From the NCBI GenBank assembly GCA_944325705.1, contig CALVBB010000011.1, forward strand, positions 1-61,193: a stretch of DNA of 61,193 bases. Reading direction: 5' to 3'. Below the pieces are notes generated by a model. That model did not search any database and was not told the origin of the DNA. It saw only the letters and a list, made by a program, of their open reading frames with translations. Within the stretch, counting starts at the first letter, position 1; every line of letters starts with the position of its first letter. This document shows positions 1 through 7,691 of the stretch, piece after piece. This stretch comes from Candidatus Gastranaerophilales bacterium. GTDB lineage: Bacteria > Cyanobacteriota > Vampirovibrionia > Gastranaerophilales > Gastranaerophilaceae. Position numbers and translations under genes: made by a program.

Positions 1-110
1 TTACCAATTAATTTTGCTAATTAGAACATATAAATATGCTTAATTAGAAATAAGAATTTTAATAATATAAAAAACAGTTAAATTACAATACAATCTCTTT
101 AAAAATTTAA

Positions 111-142
111 AGAGAGATAAATCATTCGGATGTTATCTCTCT
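111..142 (-). terminator. Probable terminator of tRNA-Arg
   Basis: A 10-bp perfect stem (AGAGAGATAA at 111-120 with TTATCTCTCT at 133-142) lies 12 nt past the 3' end of the tRNA-Arg gene on the minus strand. A T-rich stretch follows. A second small AT palindrome at about 94-115 overlaps it. The position suits a terminator, although the stem is AT-rich. Confidence 0.5.
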
Positions 143-153
143 TATATAAACCT

Positions 154-227
<74 letters not shown>

Positions 228-532
228 CTGTGGTCTTATTCAATTTTCCCGTGGTTTCAGTTGGATAGAGCTTATTATTTAAACTCCGTAAGTTCTTCGA
301 ACTTACTATGGCCAACTGAGCTACACACGCTTGCTACTATTTAATTTTCTTGTGGTTTCAGTTGGATAGAGCTTATTATTTAAACTCCGTAAGTTCTTCG
401 AACTTACTACGGCCAACTGAGCTACACACGCTTGCTACTATTTAATTTTCTTGTGGTTTCAGTTGGATAGAGCTTATTATTTAAACTCCGTAAGTTCTTC
501 GAACTTACTACGGCCAACTGAGCTACACACGC
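228..532 (-). repeat. Three tandem ~101-bp repeats carrying 5' tRNA-Arg fragments
   Basis: Units end at 330, 431 and 532 (spacing 103, 101 and 101 bp) and are nearly identical. Read on the minus strand, each starts with the first 19 nt of the adjacent tRNA-Arg (acceptor strand plus part of the D-arm). It then leaves the tRNA sequence with a 9-bp-class hairpin (GTAAGTTC / GAACTTAC), and next carries GCTCTATCCAACTGA, which is perfectly antisense to 15 nt of the same tRNA's D-arm. An AT-rich spacer completes the unit. The block sits between the ankyrin-gene terminator and the intact tRNA, so tRNA transcription must start in or cross it. Function is unknown. It could be the footprint of a small element that targets tRNA genes, or a transcribed tRNA-derived RNA. 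Confidence 0.85.
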
Positions 533-553
533 TCGTCCTTTTTATTTATTAAA

Positions 554-575
554 AAGTTGCGGTCTCCCGCAACTT
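554..575 (-). terminator. Rho-independent terminator of the ankyrin gene
   Basis: A 9-bp GC-containing stem (AAGTTGCGG / CCGCAACTT) with a 4-nt loop is followed on the minus strand by TTTAATAAA. It lies about 40 bp past the stop codon of the ankyrin-repeat gene and separates that gene from the tRNA repeat block. Confidence 0.75.
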
Positions 576-616
576 CTAGTTTAGCAAAAAAATATTTATT
601 TTCAAGGTTTTATTTT

Positions 617-1201
617 TTATTCGTTTTTAAATTTTTTCAAAACGAGGCTTTTAATATTATCGTCCTTGCTTTTCAAGGCTTTAATAAGAGCATCTTCATT
701 TGTTTTGGCACCGGCATTAATAAGGCTTGTTACTATTGCTTCATTATTCTTTTTGATTGCATAATTCAGCGGATATAAATTCCCGTTTCCGCCGGCGAGG
801 TTTACATTTGCACCGTATTTTATCAGTGTATCCACGATTACCGGATCTTTTTTCTTAATTGCGACAAGCAGTGGTGTTATACCTGTTGTGTAATCCCCGT
901 CAGGTTTTACTCCGTTTTGAAGCAGTATCTCAACAATCTCATTCTGGTGTGAATATATTGCCATATAAATTGCAGGAACTTTGAAATATGTTGTATTCGG
1001 GCTCATGCCGGATTTTAAAAACAGTTTTACAAGCGCTGCATTCCCGTCCTCTATTGCACTGAAAAAACCTCTGGCACTGTAGCTCACATCCTGTTCAAGA
1101 ATTTGTTTTATACACTGTTCCTGCGCGCTCAAAGGTTCTGCCGCGGAAACTGTTGTGCTGAATGCCGATAAGATAAATATTGCTGCAAGTATTTTTTTCA
1201 T
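617..1201 (-). CDS. Secreted ankyrin-repeat protein
   Basis: A 194-residue protein. Residues 1-20 are a Sec signal peptide (MKKILAAIF... ending STTVSA), so it should be exported to the periplasm. Residues ~45-185 form four or five ankyrin repeats, visible as GNAALVKLFLKSG, HQNEIVEILLQNG, KDPVIVDTLIKYGANVN and NNEAIVTSLINAGA. These repeats bind proteins; no catalytic motif is present. I chose the ATG at 1201 over the upstream in-frame ATG at 1216 because the Shine-Dalgarno GGAGGA lies inside that 5-residue extension. The gene is monocistronic, with its own terminator at 554-575. Its binding partner cannot be inferred. Confidence 0.85.
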   Translation of the reverse strand: MKKILAAIFILSAFSTTVSAAEPLSAQEQCIKQILEQDVSYSARGFFSAIEDGNAALVKLFLKSGMSPNTTYFKVPAIYMAIYSHQNEIVEILLQNGVKPDGDYTTGITPLLVAIKKKDPVIVDTLIKYGANVNLAGGNGNLYPLNYAIKKNNEAIVTSLINAGAKTNEDALIKALKSKDDNIKSLVLKKFKNE

Positions 1202-1338
1202 AACATTCCTCCTCAATTCTTTAACATTTTACTATTTTTATGCAAAATTTGCTTAGGTTATATATATGATTTTGAGGAGGAAAATTTTTTAACCCTGCTG
1301 TGGAAATATTTAATCTGCAGCAGGTGAAAATTTTAACG

Positions 1339-2001
1339 CTAAACAAGTCCTTCTTTTAAGGCTTTTACTGCAGCCTGCGTCCTGTCGTCTACAACAAGTT
1401 TCTGGATTATATTGCAAACGTGAGCTTTTGCGGTGTGTTCGGAAATTGTAAGCTCCTGCGCGATTTCATTGTTTGATTTTCCGTCCACAACGAGTTTCAG
1501 AACCTCATATTCTCTCTGTGTAAGGTTTGCGTGCTGTTCTTTGAACATTGCTCTTGACATGTGCCGTGGCGGAATTACGCCGCAGTTCTTTTCTCTTAAG
1601 ATAGGAACTGCCTGCGGATCAAGCCACATTGCCCCTTCTTTGACTGTTTTGATAATCATTTTTAAGATTTCTATGTTAATATCTTTCATCACGTAGGCGC
1701 ATGCTCCGGCATGCAGAGAATCCATTACCTCTTGTTCTGAAAGATGGGAAGTAAGCATGATTATTTTTGCGTTATTATTTATTTCAAGTATTTTTTTTGC
1801 GGCTTCAATACCACTCATATCCGGAAGCCCTATGTCCATCAGTACAACATCCGGATGAGAAATTTTGTAATTTTCTATTGCTTCTTTGCCGCTCTGTGCT
1901 TCTGAAATAACTTCTAATTCTTTATGTTCCTCAAATAATGATTTGAGCCCGACTCTCATAAGTTTATGGTCTTCAACTAATAAAATTCTTACCTGTGCCA
2001 T
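1339..2001 (-). CDS. NarL/FixJ-family response regulator
   Basis: A 220-residue two-domain regulator. The receiver domain (about 1-120) has the acidic pair E10/D11, the phospho-acceptor D56 in VVLMDIGLPDMSG, T84 and K106, so all key residues are present. The C-terminal LuxR-type helix-turn-helix (about 160-218) has LTQREYEVLKLVVDGKSNNEIA followed by SEHTAKAHVCNI. A good Shine-Dalgarno (AAGGAG) precedes the ATG. No histidine kinase is adjacent, so the partner is encoded elsewhere. It should be a DNA-binding transcription factor in the cytoplasm; its targets are unknown. Confidence 0.9.
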   Translation of the reverse strand: MAQVRILLVEDHKLMRVGLKSLFEEHKELEVISEAQSGKEAIENYKISHPDVVLMDIGLPDMSGIEAAKKILEINNNAKIIMLTSHLSEQEVMDSLHAGACAYVMKDINIEILKMIIKTVKEGAMWLDPQAVPILREKNCGVIPPRHMSRAMFKEQHANLTQREYEVLKLVVDGKSNNEIAQELTISEHTAKAHVCNIIQKLVVDDRTQAAVKALKEGLV

Positions 2002-2230
2002 AATTTCTCCTTATTGCCTGTAATTTTCCTATTCTATTTATAAAATGTTATTGCTGCTTTTTAATCGGCTTAAAATCTCCGGCGGCTGCTAATATTAACT
2101 TATTAACTTTAATAAATAAAATTTGGATTAAAATTAAAAACTTAATAAAAAATTAATGTATAAGCTGGCAATTTTTATTATTTTGGAGTATTATATACTT
2201 TGATAGGGAGAAAAGATAAAGGCACGCTAT

Positions 2231-3847
2231 ATGAAATATTCAAGATATTCGGCAGTAATTGTAGGAAGCGGCATTGCAGGTCTGTATGCAGCGCTTAAAA
2301 TAGAACAGCAGACAAAACTTCCTGATGGAATTTTGCTTCTGACAAAATCGAAACTTGGCGAGAGTAATTCCCGTTATGCGCAAGGTGGCATGGTTGCGGT
2401 TTTGAAAGAAAATAAGTTTGACTCAACAGAATCTCACATAAGCGATACAATTAAAGCCGGTGCCGGTCTTAGTGATTTTAATACGGTCAAATTCATTTCG
2501 GAAAACTCTGACAAAGTTGTGAAAGACCTCTTGAAATTCGGGGTTGAATTTGACAGAGATGAAAATAATCAGTTGTGTTTTACAAGAGAAGCGGCCCACA
2601 GTGTGAGAAGAATTTTACACTCCGGCGGGGACGCTACAGGCAGAATGATAGAGCAGGCTTTATGTAAAAAAGTCGCTGAAAACAGCAACATTGAAATCTA
2701 CGAGCAGACAATGGCGGTAGAACTTCTTGTGAATGCAAATTCGGAATGTAAGGGAATACTTGTTTACAATGATGTTACCGGTGAATATGAAACAATATAC
2801 ACATCAGCAGTAATTCTTGCAACAGGCGGCATAGGGCAGCTGTATAAATATACGACAAATCCGGCAGGGGCAACGGGTGACGGGCTTGCTCTTGCGTATA
2901 ATGCCGGTGCTGTTATGCAGGATATGGAATTTGTTCAGTTCCATCCGACAGCCCTTGCTATTGACGGTGATGAAAACAGGTTTTTAATATCCGAGGCCGT
3001 AAGGGGAGAGGGAGCAAAACTTGTTGACGCAGACGGCGCGGAATTTATGTACAGGTACGATGAGCGTAAAGAACTTGCTCCGCGGGATATTGTTACACGT
3101 GCAAACTTTAATGAGATGCTTGAAAATCATACGGACTGTGTGTATCTGAATGCTGCATGTATAGATAAAGAAACTCTTGCGCACAGGTTTCCGAATATTA
3201 CTAAAAAATGTGCCGAAAACGGCATAGATATTGCTCATGATTTTATTCCTGTAGCACCTGCTGCTCATTATTTTATGGGCGGTGTGAAAACGGATGTGGA
3301 AGGCAGAAGTTCTGTAAAAGGACTGTATGCCATAGGCGAAGTTGCTTCTACCGGTTTGCATGGCGGAAACAGGCTTGCAAGCAATTCTATTCTGGAATGT
3401 GTTGTATGTGCTTACGAAGTCGCAAATTATTTAAAACAGTCAAATCTTGCCGCTCCAAAACAGATTGATATGGAAATAAAAACTCTTATTGACAGTTATT
3501 CTGAAGATATAGATGTAGAAGAACTTGATGTGCCTGCTTTGAAGAAAGAACTTCAGGCAGTTATGTGGGAATATGTTGGTATATTAAGAAGCGAAAAAAC
3601 TTTAATGACAGCTCTGGAAAAAATCGAAGCTATGAAGTCTGCTTTCCCGCGCGGGAAAAAATGCTTGAGCAAAGAAGAGTATGAATATAAAAATATGCTC
3701 ATTGTTGCAAAGCTTATTGTAATATCTGCATTAAGGCGAAAAGAATCACGCGGAGCTCATTACAGACTCGATTATTTAAACACAAATGAAGAATGCGTTC
3801 ACACATGTTTTACTAAAAAAGAAGGAGAACTCAGTTTTGTTAAGTAA
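2231..3847 (+). CDS. nadB: L-aspartate oxidase
   Basis: A 538-residue flavoenzyme that oxidises L-aspartate to iminoaspartate, the first step of de novo NAD synthesis. The FAD-binding GSGIAGLYAA motif is at residues 12-21. The SRYAQGGMVAV segment, the HSGGDATG motif, the EFVQFHPTA stretch and the C-terminal flavin-binding GEVASTGLHGGNRLASNS are all family signatures. Length matches the family. It overlaps nadC by 11 bp, so the two are one operon. The quinolinate synthase gene nadA is not nearby. A possible promoter has a -10-like TATACT at 2194-2199. Confidence 0.95.
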   Translation: MKYSRYSAVIVGSGIAGLYAALKIEQQTKLPDGILLLTKSKLGESNSRYAQGGMVAVLKENKFDSTESHISDTIKAGAGLSDFNTVKFISENSDKVVKDLLKFGVEFDRDENNQLCFTREAAHSVRRILHSGGDATGRMIEQALCKKVAENSNIEIYEQTMAVELLVNANSECKGILVYNDVTGEYETIYTSAVILATGGIGQLYKYTTNPAGATGDGLALAYNAGAVMQDMEFVQFHPTALAIDGDENRFLISEAVRGEGAKLVDADGAEFMYRYDERKELAPRDIVTRANFNEMLENHTDCVYLNAACIDKETLAHRFPNITKKCAENGIDIAHDFIPVAPAAHYFMGGVKTDVEGRSSVKGLYAIGEVASTGLHGGNRLASNSILECVVCAYEVANYLKQSNLAAPKQIDMEIKTLIDSYSEDIDVEELDVPALKKELQAVMWEYVGILRSEKTLMTALEKIEAMKSAFPRGKKCLSKEEYEYKNMLIVAKLIVISALRRKESRGAHYRLDYLNTNEECVHTCFTKKEGELSFVK

Positions 3848-4667
3848 TTTTTATATAGAGGATCACATAAAAAGAGCACTGGAAGAAGATATAGGCTTCG
3901 GTGATATTACAACGGAAAATCTGGCAGAAGAGGGCGACATTCTTTCTGCTGAATTGAATACAAGAAGCGACGGGGTTCTTTGCGGGTGTGAGGTATTCAA
4001 GACTGTTTTTAAAATCCTTTCTCCAGAAGTTGAGACAAAATTCTATTTTAAAGACGGAGATGAGATTAAAAAAGGAGATAAAATTGCCGATTTGAAAGGC
4101 CCGGCAAAGTATCTTCTTATGGGAGAACGTGTTGCATTGAATTATGCTCAGAGAATGAGCGGAATTGCTACAGAAACAAGAAAATATCAGGATGCAATCG
4201 GGTCTTACCCTGCAAAAATTGCCGATACAAGAAAAACTACTCCTAACTTCAGACCTTTTGAAAAGTATGCAGTATTCACAGGCGGCGGTCATCTTCACAG
4301 GTTTAACCTTTCAGATTGTGCTATGATTAAAGATAATCATATTCGCCTTGCCGGAAGTATTACAAAAGCAGTAAACAAACTCCGCGGTAAAATTTCTTTT
4401 ACCCACAAAATAGAAGTTGAATGCGATACGTTTGATCAGGTAAAGGAGGCTGTTTCTGTAGGGGCTGATATTATTATGCTTGATAATATGGATACGGTAA
4501 CCATGAAACAGGCATGTGAATACATAAATCATCGGGCAATAGTTGAGGCAAGCGGTAATGTTAACCTTTCAACAGTTAATGCTATAGCAGCCTGCGGGGT
4601 TGATATAATTTCATCAAGCGCTATTGTTGCCAAGGCTCCAACGCTTGATTTAGCACTGGATATCTAG
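3837..4667 (+). CDS. nadC: Quinolinate phosphoribosyltransferase (nicotinate-nucleotide pyrophosphorylase)
   Basis: About 276 residues. It converts quinolinate and PRPP to nicotinate mononucleotide. Visible signatures are EDIGFGDITTE near the N terminus, the phosphate-binding and catalytic block TRKTTPNFRPFEKYAV, then GGGHLHRFNLSD and IKDNH, plus the late IEVECD and LDNM motifs. The open frame extends upstream to an ATG at 3786 inside nadB. The family N terminus and the Shine-Dalgarno AAGGAG at 3822-3827 instead point to the TTG at 3837, giving an 11-bp overlap with nadB and likely translational coupling. Confidence 0.93.
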   Translation: MLSNFYIEDHIKRALEEDIGFGDITTENLAEEGDILSAELNTRSDGVLCGCEVFKTVFKILSPEVETKFYFKDGDEIKKGDKIADLKGPAKYLLMGERVALNYAQRMSGIATETRKYQDAIGSYPAKIADTRKTTPNFRPFEKYAVFTGGGHLHRFNLSDCAMIKDNHIRLAGSITKAVNKLRGKISFTHKIEVECDTFDQVKEAVSVGADIIMLDNMDTVTMKQACEYINHRAIVEASGNVNLSTVNAIAACGVDIISSSAIVAKAPTLDLALDI

Positions 4668-4687
4668 ATAAATTAAGGAGAAGATAT

Positions 4688-5623
4688 ATGCTAAAAGCTG
4701 TAAATAAAGCGATTTTTGGGGGCGGGGGGCGACTCCTTTCAGGCTTATCAGAATTTTTAAGAAATTATAAGCCTATAAAGAAGAAAAATTGTTGTGTTTT
4801 TTTAGGTGGCACATCAAATCATTTTCCAGCAATGGCAGCAGTTGTTTTAGAGCTTAATGAACATCTAAAGAATATTGATGATATTATCATTTATGTTGAT
4901 AGGATTGATAGTAAACAAGTCAAGATATTGAAATCTTTGTCTAAGATAAATGTTATTGTAAAAAAATATAATATATTTTTTGGAGTGAAATATAATAATG
5001 GTAATATTGACCACTTTTCAACTATGTGTTTTTGTAAGTTTGAAGGGTTTAAACTTCTGAATAAATATAAAAAAGTTATCTGGACTGATTATGATGTTGC
5101 GATAAAAGAAGATATAAATGAACTTGTTTCTGAGTATGATTCGGGGCTTTATACTCTTGATACTTATGATGCAAAAGCTGTTGATAATTTCAGGTATCCA
5201 GTTGCTGAATTAAATATGGAGGCTAAAGCTTCTTATTGTGCTTTGATAATATTTAATGATGATATAACTAATTATAATGAAGTCTATAAAGCATGTTTTA
5301 GGTTTACAAAGAAATATATAAATGATTTGAGTTATGGTGAACAGGGTATTTTTAATATAGTTATAGATAAGTTTAATATTCCAATATCATATATAAATCC
5401 ATTCATCTATTCATGTGGTGTTGAAGATGCCTGTATAAAATATCATAAAGATGCTAAAATTTTTCATGCTTATTGTTTGGAGAATAAATTTTGGAATGGT
5501 AAACATAATGATATATATGAGAAATTTTATACAAAATGGCTTGATGCAGGCGGACTTGAAATTTCAAACAAAAGAAAACTTTCAAAATTTTCTAAATATA
5601 TGAAGAAGCATCATATTGTTTAA
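4688..5623 (+). CDS. Glycosyltransferase, GT8-like, with G-rich tract in the 5' coding region
   Basis: A 311-residue putative nucleotide-sugar glycosyltransferase. It has an acidic metal-binding motif WTDYDV near residue 138 (DxD type) and a C-terminal HAYCLENKFWNG block resembling the GT8 HxxGxxKPW end motif. No membrane segment is evident. It starts 20 bp after nadC with a good Shine-Dalgarno, but its base composition is distinctly more AT-rich than nadBC, which suggests later acquisition. The start region holds GGGGGCGGGGGG (4718-4729), in frame as FGGGG. Such tracts can slip, so expression could be phase variable. The acceptor is unknown; a surface polysaccharide is likely. Confidence 0.7.
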   Translation: MLKAVNKAIFGGGGRLLSGLSEFLRNYKPIKKKNCCVFLGGTSNHFPAMAAVVLELNEHLKNIDDIIIYVDRIDSKQVKILKSLSKINVIVKKYNIFFGVKYNNGNIDHFSTMCFCKFEGFKLLNKYKKVIWTDYDVAIKEDINELVSEYDSGLYTLDTYDAKAVDNFRYPVAELNMEAKASYCALIIFNDDITNYNEVYKACFRFTKKYINDLSYGEQGIFNIVIDKFNIPISYINPFIYSCGVEDACIKYHKDAKIFHAYCLENKFWNGKHNDIYEKFYTKWLDAGGLEISNKRKLSKFSKYMKKHHIV

Positions 5624-5767
5624 GTTGTACTGCAAAAGATATGTAATGGATATATAAAGTGTCTATTTTACACTAAATGTTAAGATTTAAGAAGCAGATA
5701 TTTTTCAGTAGTACAAATTATTTGCGGTATTTTTAATAAAAAATTTGTAAAGTTTTTAAAAATGCTA

Positions 5768-5796
5768 GCAAAAAATTTTTTTCTTTGATTTAAAAT
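5768..5796 (+). promoter_or_regulatory. Candidate promoter with GCA-A-tract upstream box
   Basis: GCAAAAAA at 5768-5775 is followed 23 nt later by TAAAAT at 5791-5796, about 33 nt before the ATG of the next gene. Very similar arrangements stand before the genes at 23155 and 27972 (GCAAAAAAA with a TATATT box 24 nt on). The box is unlike a standard TTGACA -35 element. Confidence 0.4.
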
Positions 5797-5829
5797 AAAT
5801 GTACAAGACGTTAAAAATTTTGGTGGGAC

Positions 5830-6723
5830 ATGAAAATAAATTCTATTAAATATGACATTACCCGAAATCAGGGATATTATACGGTTCATCGAGACCCGCA
5901 GATATTCAAAGAGAAGAGTGCGGGTTTGTGTGAAAAAAATAACGCGGATAAAAGTGTGACATTTAGCGGTGGCTTAACTAGGATGAGTGAGGCTGCCGCT
6001 AATTGTTTAAATGCAAATGCAACATCCTCAAGCGGTGGCGGATTATTTAAGAAAAAATGGTTTGATAAATTTTTAAGATATGCTGATGCACATAATATCG
6101 GATGCAGTGCCCTGATGTCGCTTTTGCTGGCAGGAATTGTCAGACCTGCAACTATTATGTCGCTTCCTGGTGAAAAGGATAAAGAAGATAAAATTTACGC
6201 ATCAGGCCACTCAATTGCGTCAGGGATAATCGGTTTTGCCTTCTCTACAGTTATTACAACCCCTCTTGATCAGGCGCTTAAAAAGATTTTTGAAGATGCC
6301 AAAGGAAAACTCCCTATTCCGAAAGGCGGTATTCCGGCAGGCGAGGACAGGTCTAAATATACAAAATTCAATATGGGAATATTAAATAAAAAGTATTTAA
6401 GACTGGCAGAACTTAAAAAGAAGGCAGCGGATGCCGCAACAGAAGCGGAAAAGAAAGCTATAAAACAGCAGATAAGTGCTCTGGAACTTTCTATCAAGAA
6501 TATTCCGGAATGGATTATTGCTGTACCGCGAGCTATGCTCACAATCGCATTAATCCCGCTGGTTCTTAAATATGTATTTGGTCTGGAAAAGAAAAAGAAA
6601 CCTCAGCCGGCTGCTGTAGTAAATAATGTTCCTGCAGGAACGAATACTCAAGCAGTGAATAATGCAGGTATGAATAATTTTATGAAAAAAACACTCAGTG
6701 ATTTTAAAGGAGGGAACAAATAA
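5830..6723 (+). CDS. Uncharacterised membrane protein
   Basis: 297 residues, not recognised. The N-terminal ~60 residues are polar and probably disordered, and contain VTFSGG, a short F-x-G motif that recurs in neighbouring unknown proteins. Hydrophobic segments lie at about 90-110, 128-150 and 225-245, separated by a lysine/alanine-rich helical stretch (about 190-215). The tail is Asn/Ala-rich and ends in a basic segment. There is no cleavable signal peptide. The stop codon overlaps the next ATG (TAATG at 6721-6725), so it is translationally coupled to another unknown membrane protein and the two probably act together. Confidence 0.7.
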   Translation: MKINSIKYDITRNQGYYTVHRDPQIFKEKSAGLCEKNNADKSVTFSGGLTRMSEAAANCLNANATSSSGGGLFKKKWFDKFLRYADAHNIGCSALMSLLLAGIVRPATIMSLPGEKDKEDKIYASGHSIASGIIGFAFSTVITTPLDQALKKIFEDAKGKLPIPKGGIPAGEDRSKYTKFNMGILNKKYLRLAELKKKAADAATEAEKKAIKQQISALELSIKNIPEWIIAVPRAMLTIALIPLVLKYVFGLEKKKKPQPAAVVNNVPAGTNTQAVNNAGMNNFMKKTLSDFKGGNK

Positions 6724-7580
6724 TGAACATAACCCTCAATACAAATACTACAAATAAATTTAACAGATATAACAATAACAATCATACTCAGGCGCCGTCT
6801 TTTACCGGCAGATTCTCTGCGATAATAAATACTTCAGAAAGAAAAATTGCCAAAAGAATGTTTGATGCCGGAAAGGAAGAAAGCACTGTTGTAACTCCGA
6901 TTGTTGAAGATTCCAAATTCTTTAGACGTGTAAAAAAATATATTAATAAAAAATATAACAGTTTTACAGACGGAATTGCTAAGCATTTTACAAAACGTGT
7001 ATTTGACAACAAATATGTTGACAAGTTTGCTGATAAAGTAAAAGGCAGTGACAACCTGTTTAAACATTTTATGGCAATAGGTTCATTAATTACCAGCGGT
7101 ATGTATATGGAAAAAACTCTTGCCAATAAAGACTTAGACAGTGACAGAAAGCGTACGCTGGCTGTCAATCAAGGGTTGACATTTATAGTCTCAACAGCTG
7201 GTGCTTATTACCTTGATAACAAACTCAACAACTGGTGGGATAACGTTACAGCAAAATACGCCGGCGCGAAATTCAATGATGACACCTTTGCAAAAACATT
7301 TATTGATACAAATAAGGCTAACAAAAAAGCCGGTAAAAAACTGTTAAGAGCAAAAGATTACATTGCACAAAATCTCAACAAATACCTGACTGACGAAAAA
7401 GATATTAAACATTTCAACAGCCAGATAGCAGGTATGGGTGTTCTGAAATCTATGCTGATATTTGCCCTTGTATACAGATACATAGTACCGGTTGCGGTTA
7501 CACCTTTTGCAAATAAAATCGGCGATAAATTAATTGCCAGAAAAAAAGCAAAAGAAGCAGCAGAAAATGTTTCAAAGTAA
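6723..7580 (+). CDS. Uncharacterised membrane protein, coupled to previous gene
   Basis: 285 residues, not recognised. An Asn-rich N terminus leads to APSFTGR at about residues 24-30, matching the F-x-G motif of the upstream protein. A basic, helical central part follows. Hydrophobic segments occur around 115-130 (MAIGSLITSGMYM), 150-165 (GLTFIVSTAGAYY) and 240-260 (MLIFALVYRYIVPVAV). The C terminus is Lys/Ala-rich. It starts inside the upstream stop codon and is followed by a strong terminator, so the pair forms a closed two-gene operon. Its layout resembles the proteins at 23155 and 27972 (polar ends, few membrane helices), but function is unknown. Confidence 0.7.
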   Translation: MNITLNTNTTNKFNRYNNNNHTQAPSFTGRFSAIINTSERKIAKRMFDAGKEESTVVTPIVEDSKFFRRVKKYINKKYNSFTDGIAKHFTKRVFDNKYVDKFADKVKGSDNLFKHFMAIGSLITSGMYMEKTLANKDLDSDRKRTLAVNQGLTFIVSTAGAYYLDNKLNNWWDNVTAKYAGAKFNDDTFAKTFIDTNKANKKAGKKLLRAKDYIAQNLNKYLTDEKDIKHFNSQIAGMGVLKSMLIFALVYRYIVPVAVTPFANKIGDKLIARKKAKEAAENVSK

Positions 7581-7582
7581 TA

Positions 7583-7611
7583 AAAAAAGCCTCCGTTAAG
7601 GGGGCTTTTTT
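7583..7611 (+). terminator. Rho-independent terminator
   Basis: AAGCCTCC and GGGGGCTT pair around a 5-nt loop and are followed by TTTTTT. It lies 3 bp after the stop codon at 7580. The A-run on the other side means it may also stop transcription from the convergent purL. Confidence 0.85.
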
Positions 7612-7691
7612 ATAAATACATGCTTCTCCGGAAGTTGGAAACCTTTGATAGAATTTGCCGGCAGGTTGGCTGCTTAAAGCAGATGGCATTT

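Noticed and set aside
228-532. Possible CRISPR array
   Set aside because: Only three ~101-bp units with no unique spacers between them and no cas genes; units contain tRNA sequence.
6270-6542. Antisense frame within the gene at 5830
   Set aside because: A shadow of the coding strand: same codon register effects, no start signal.
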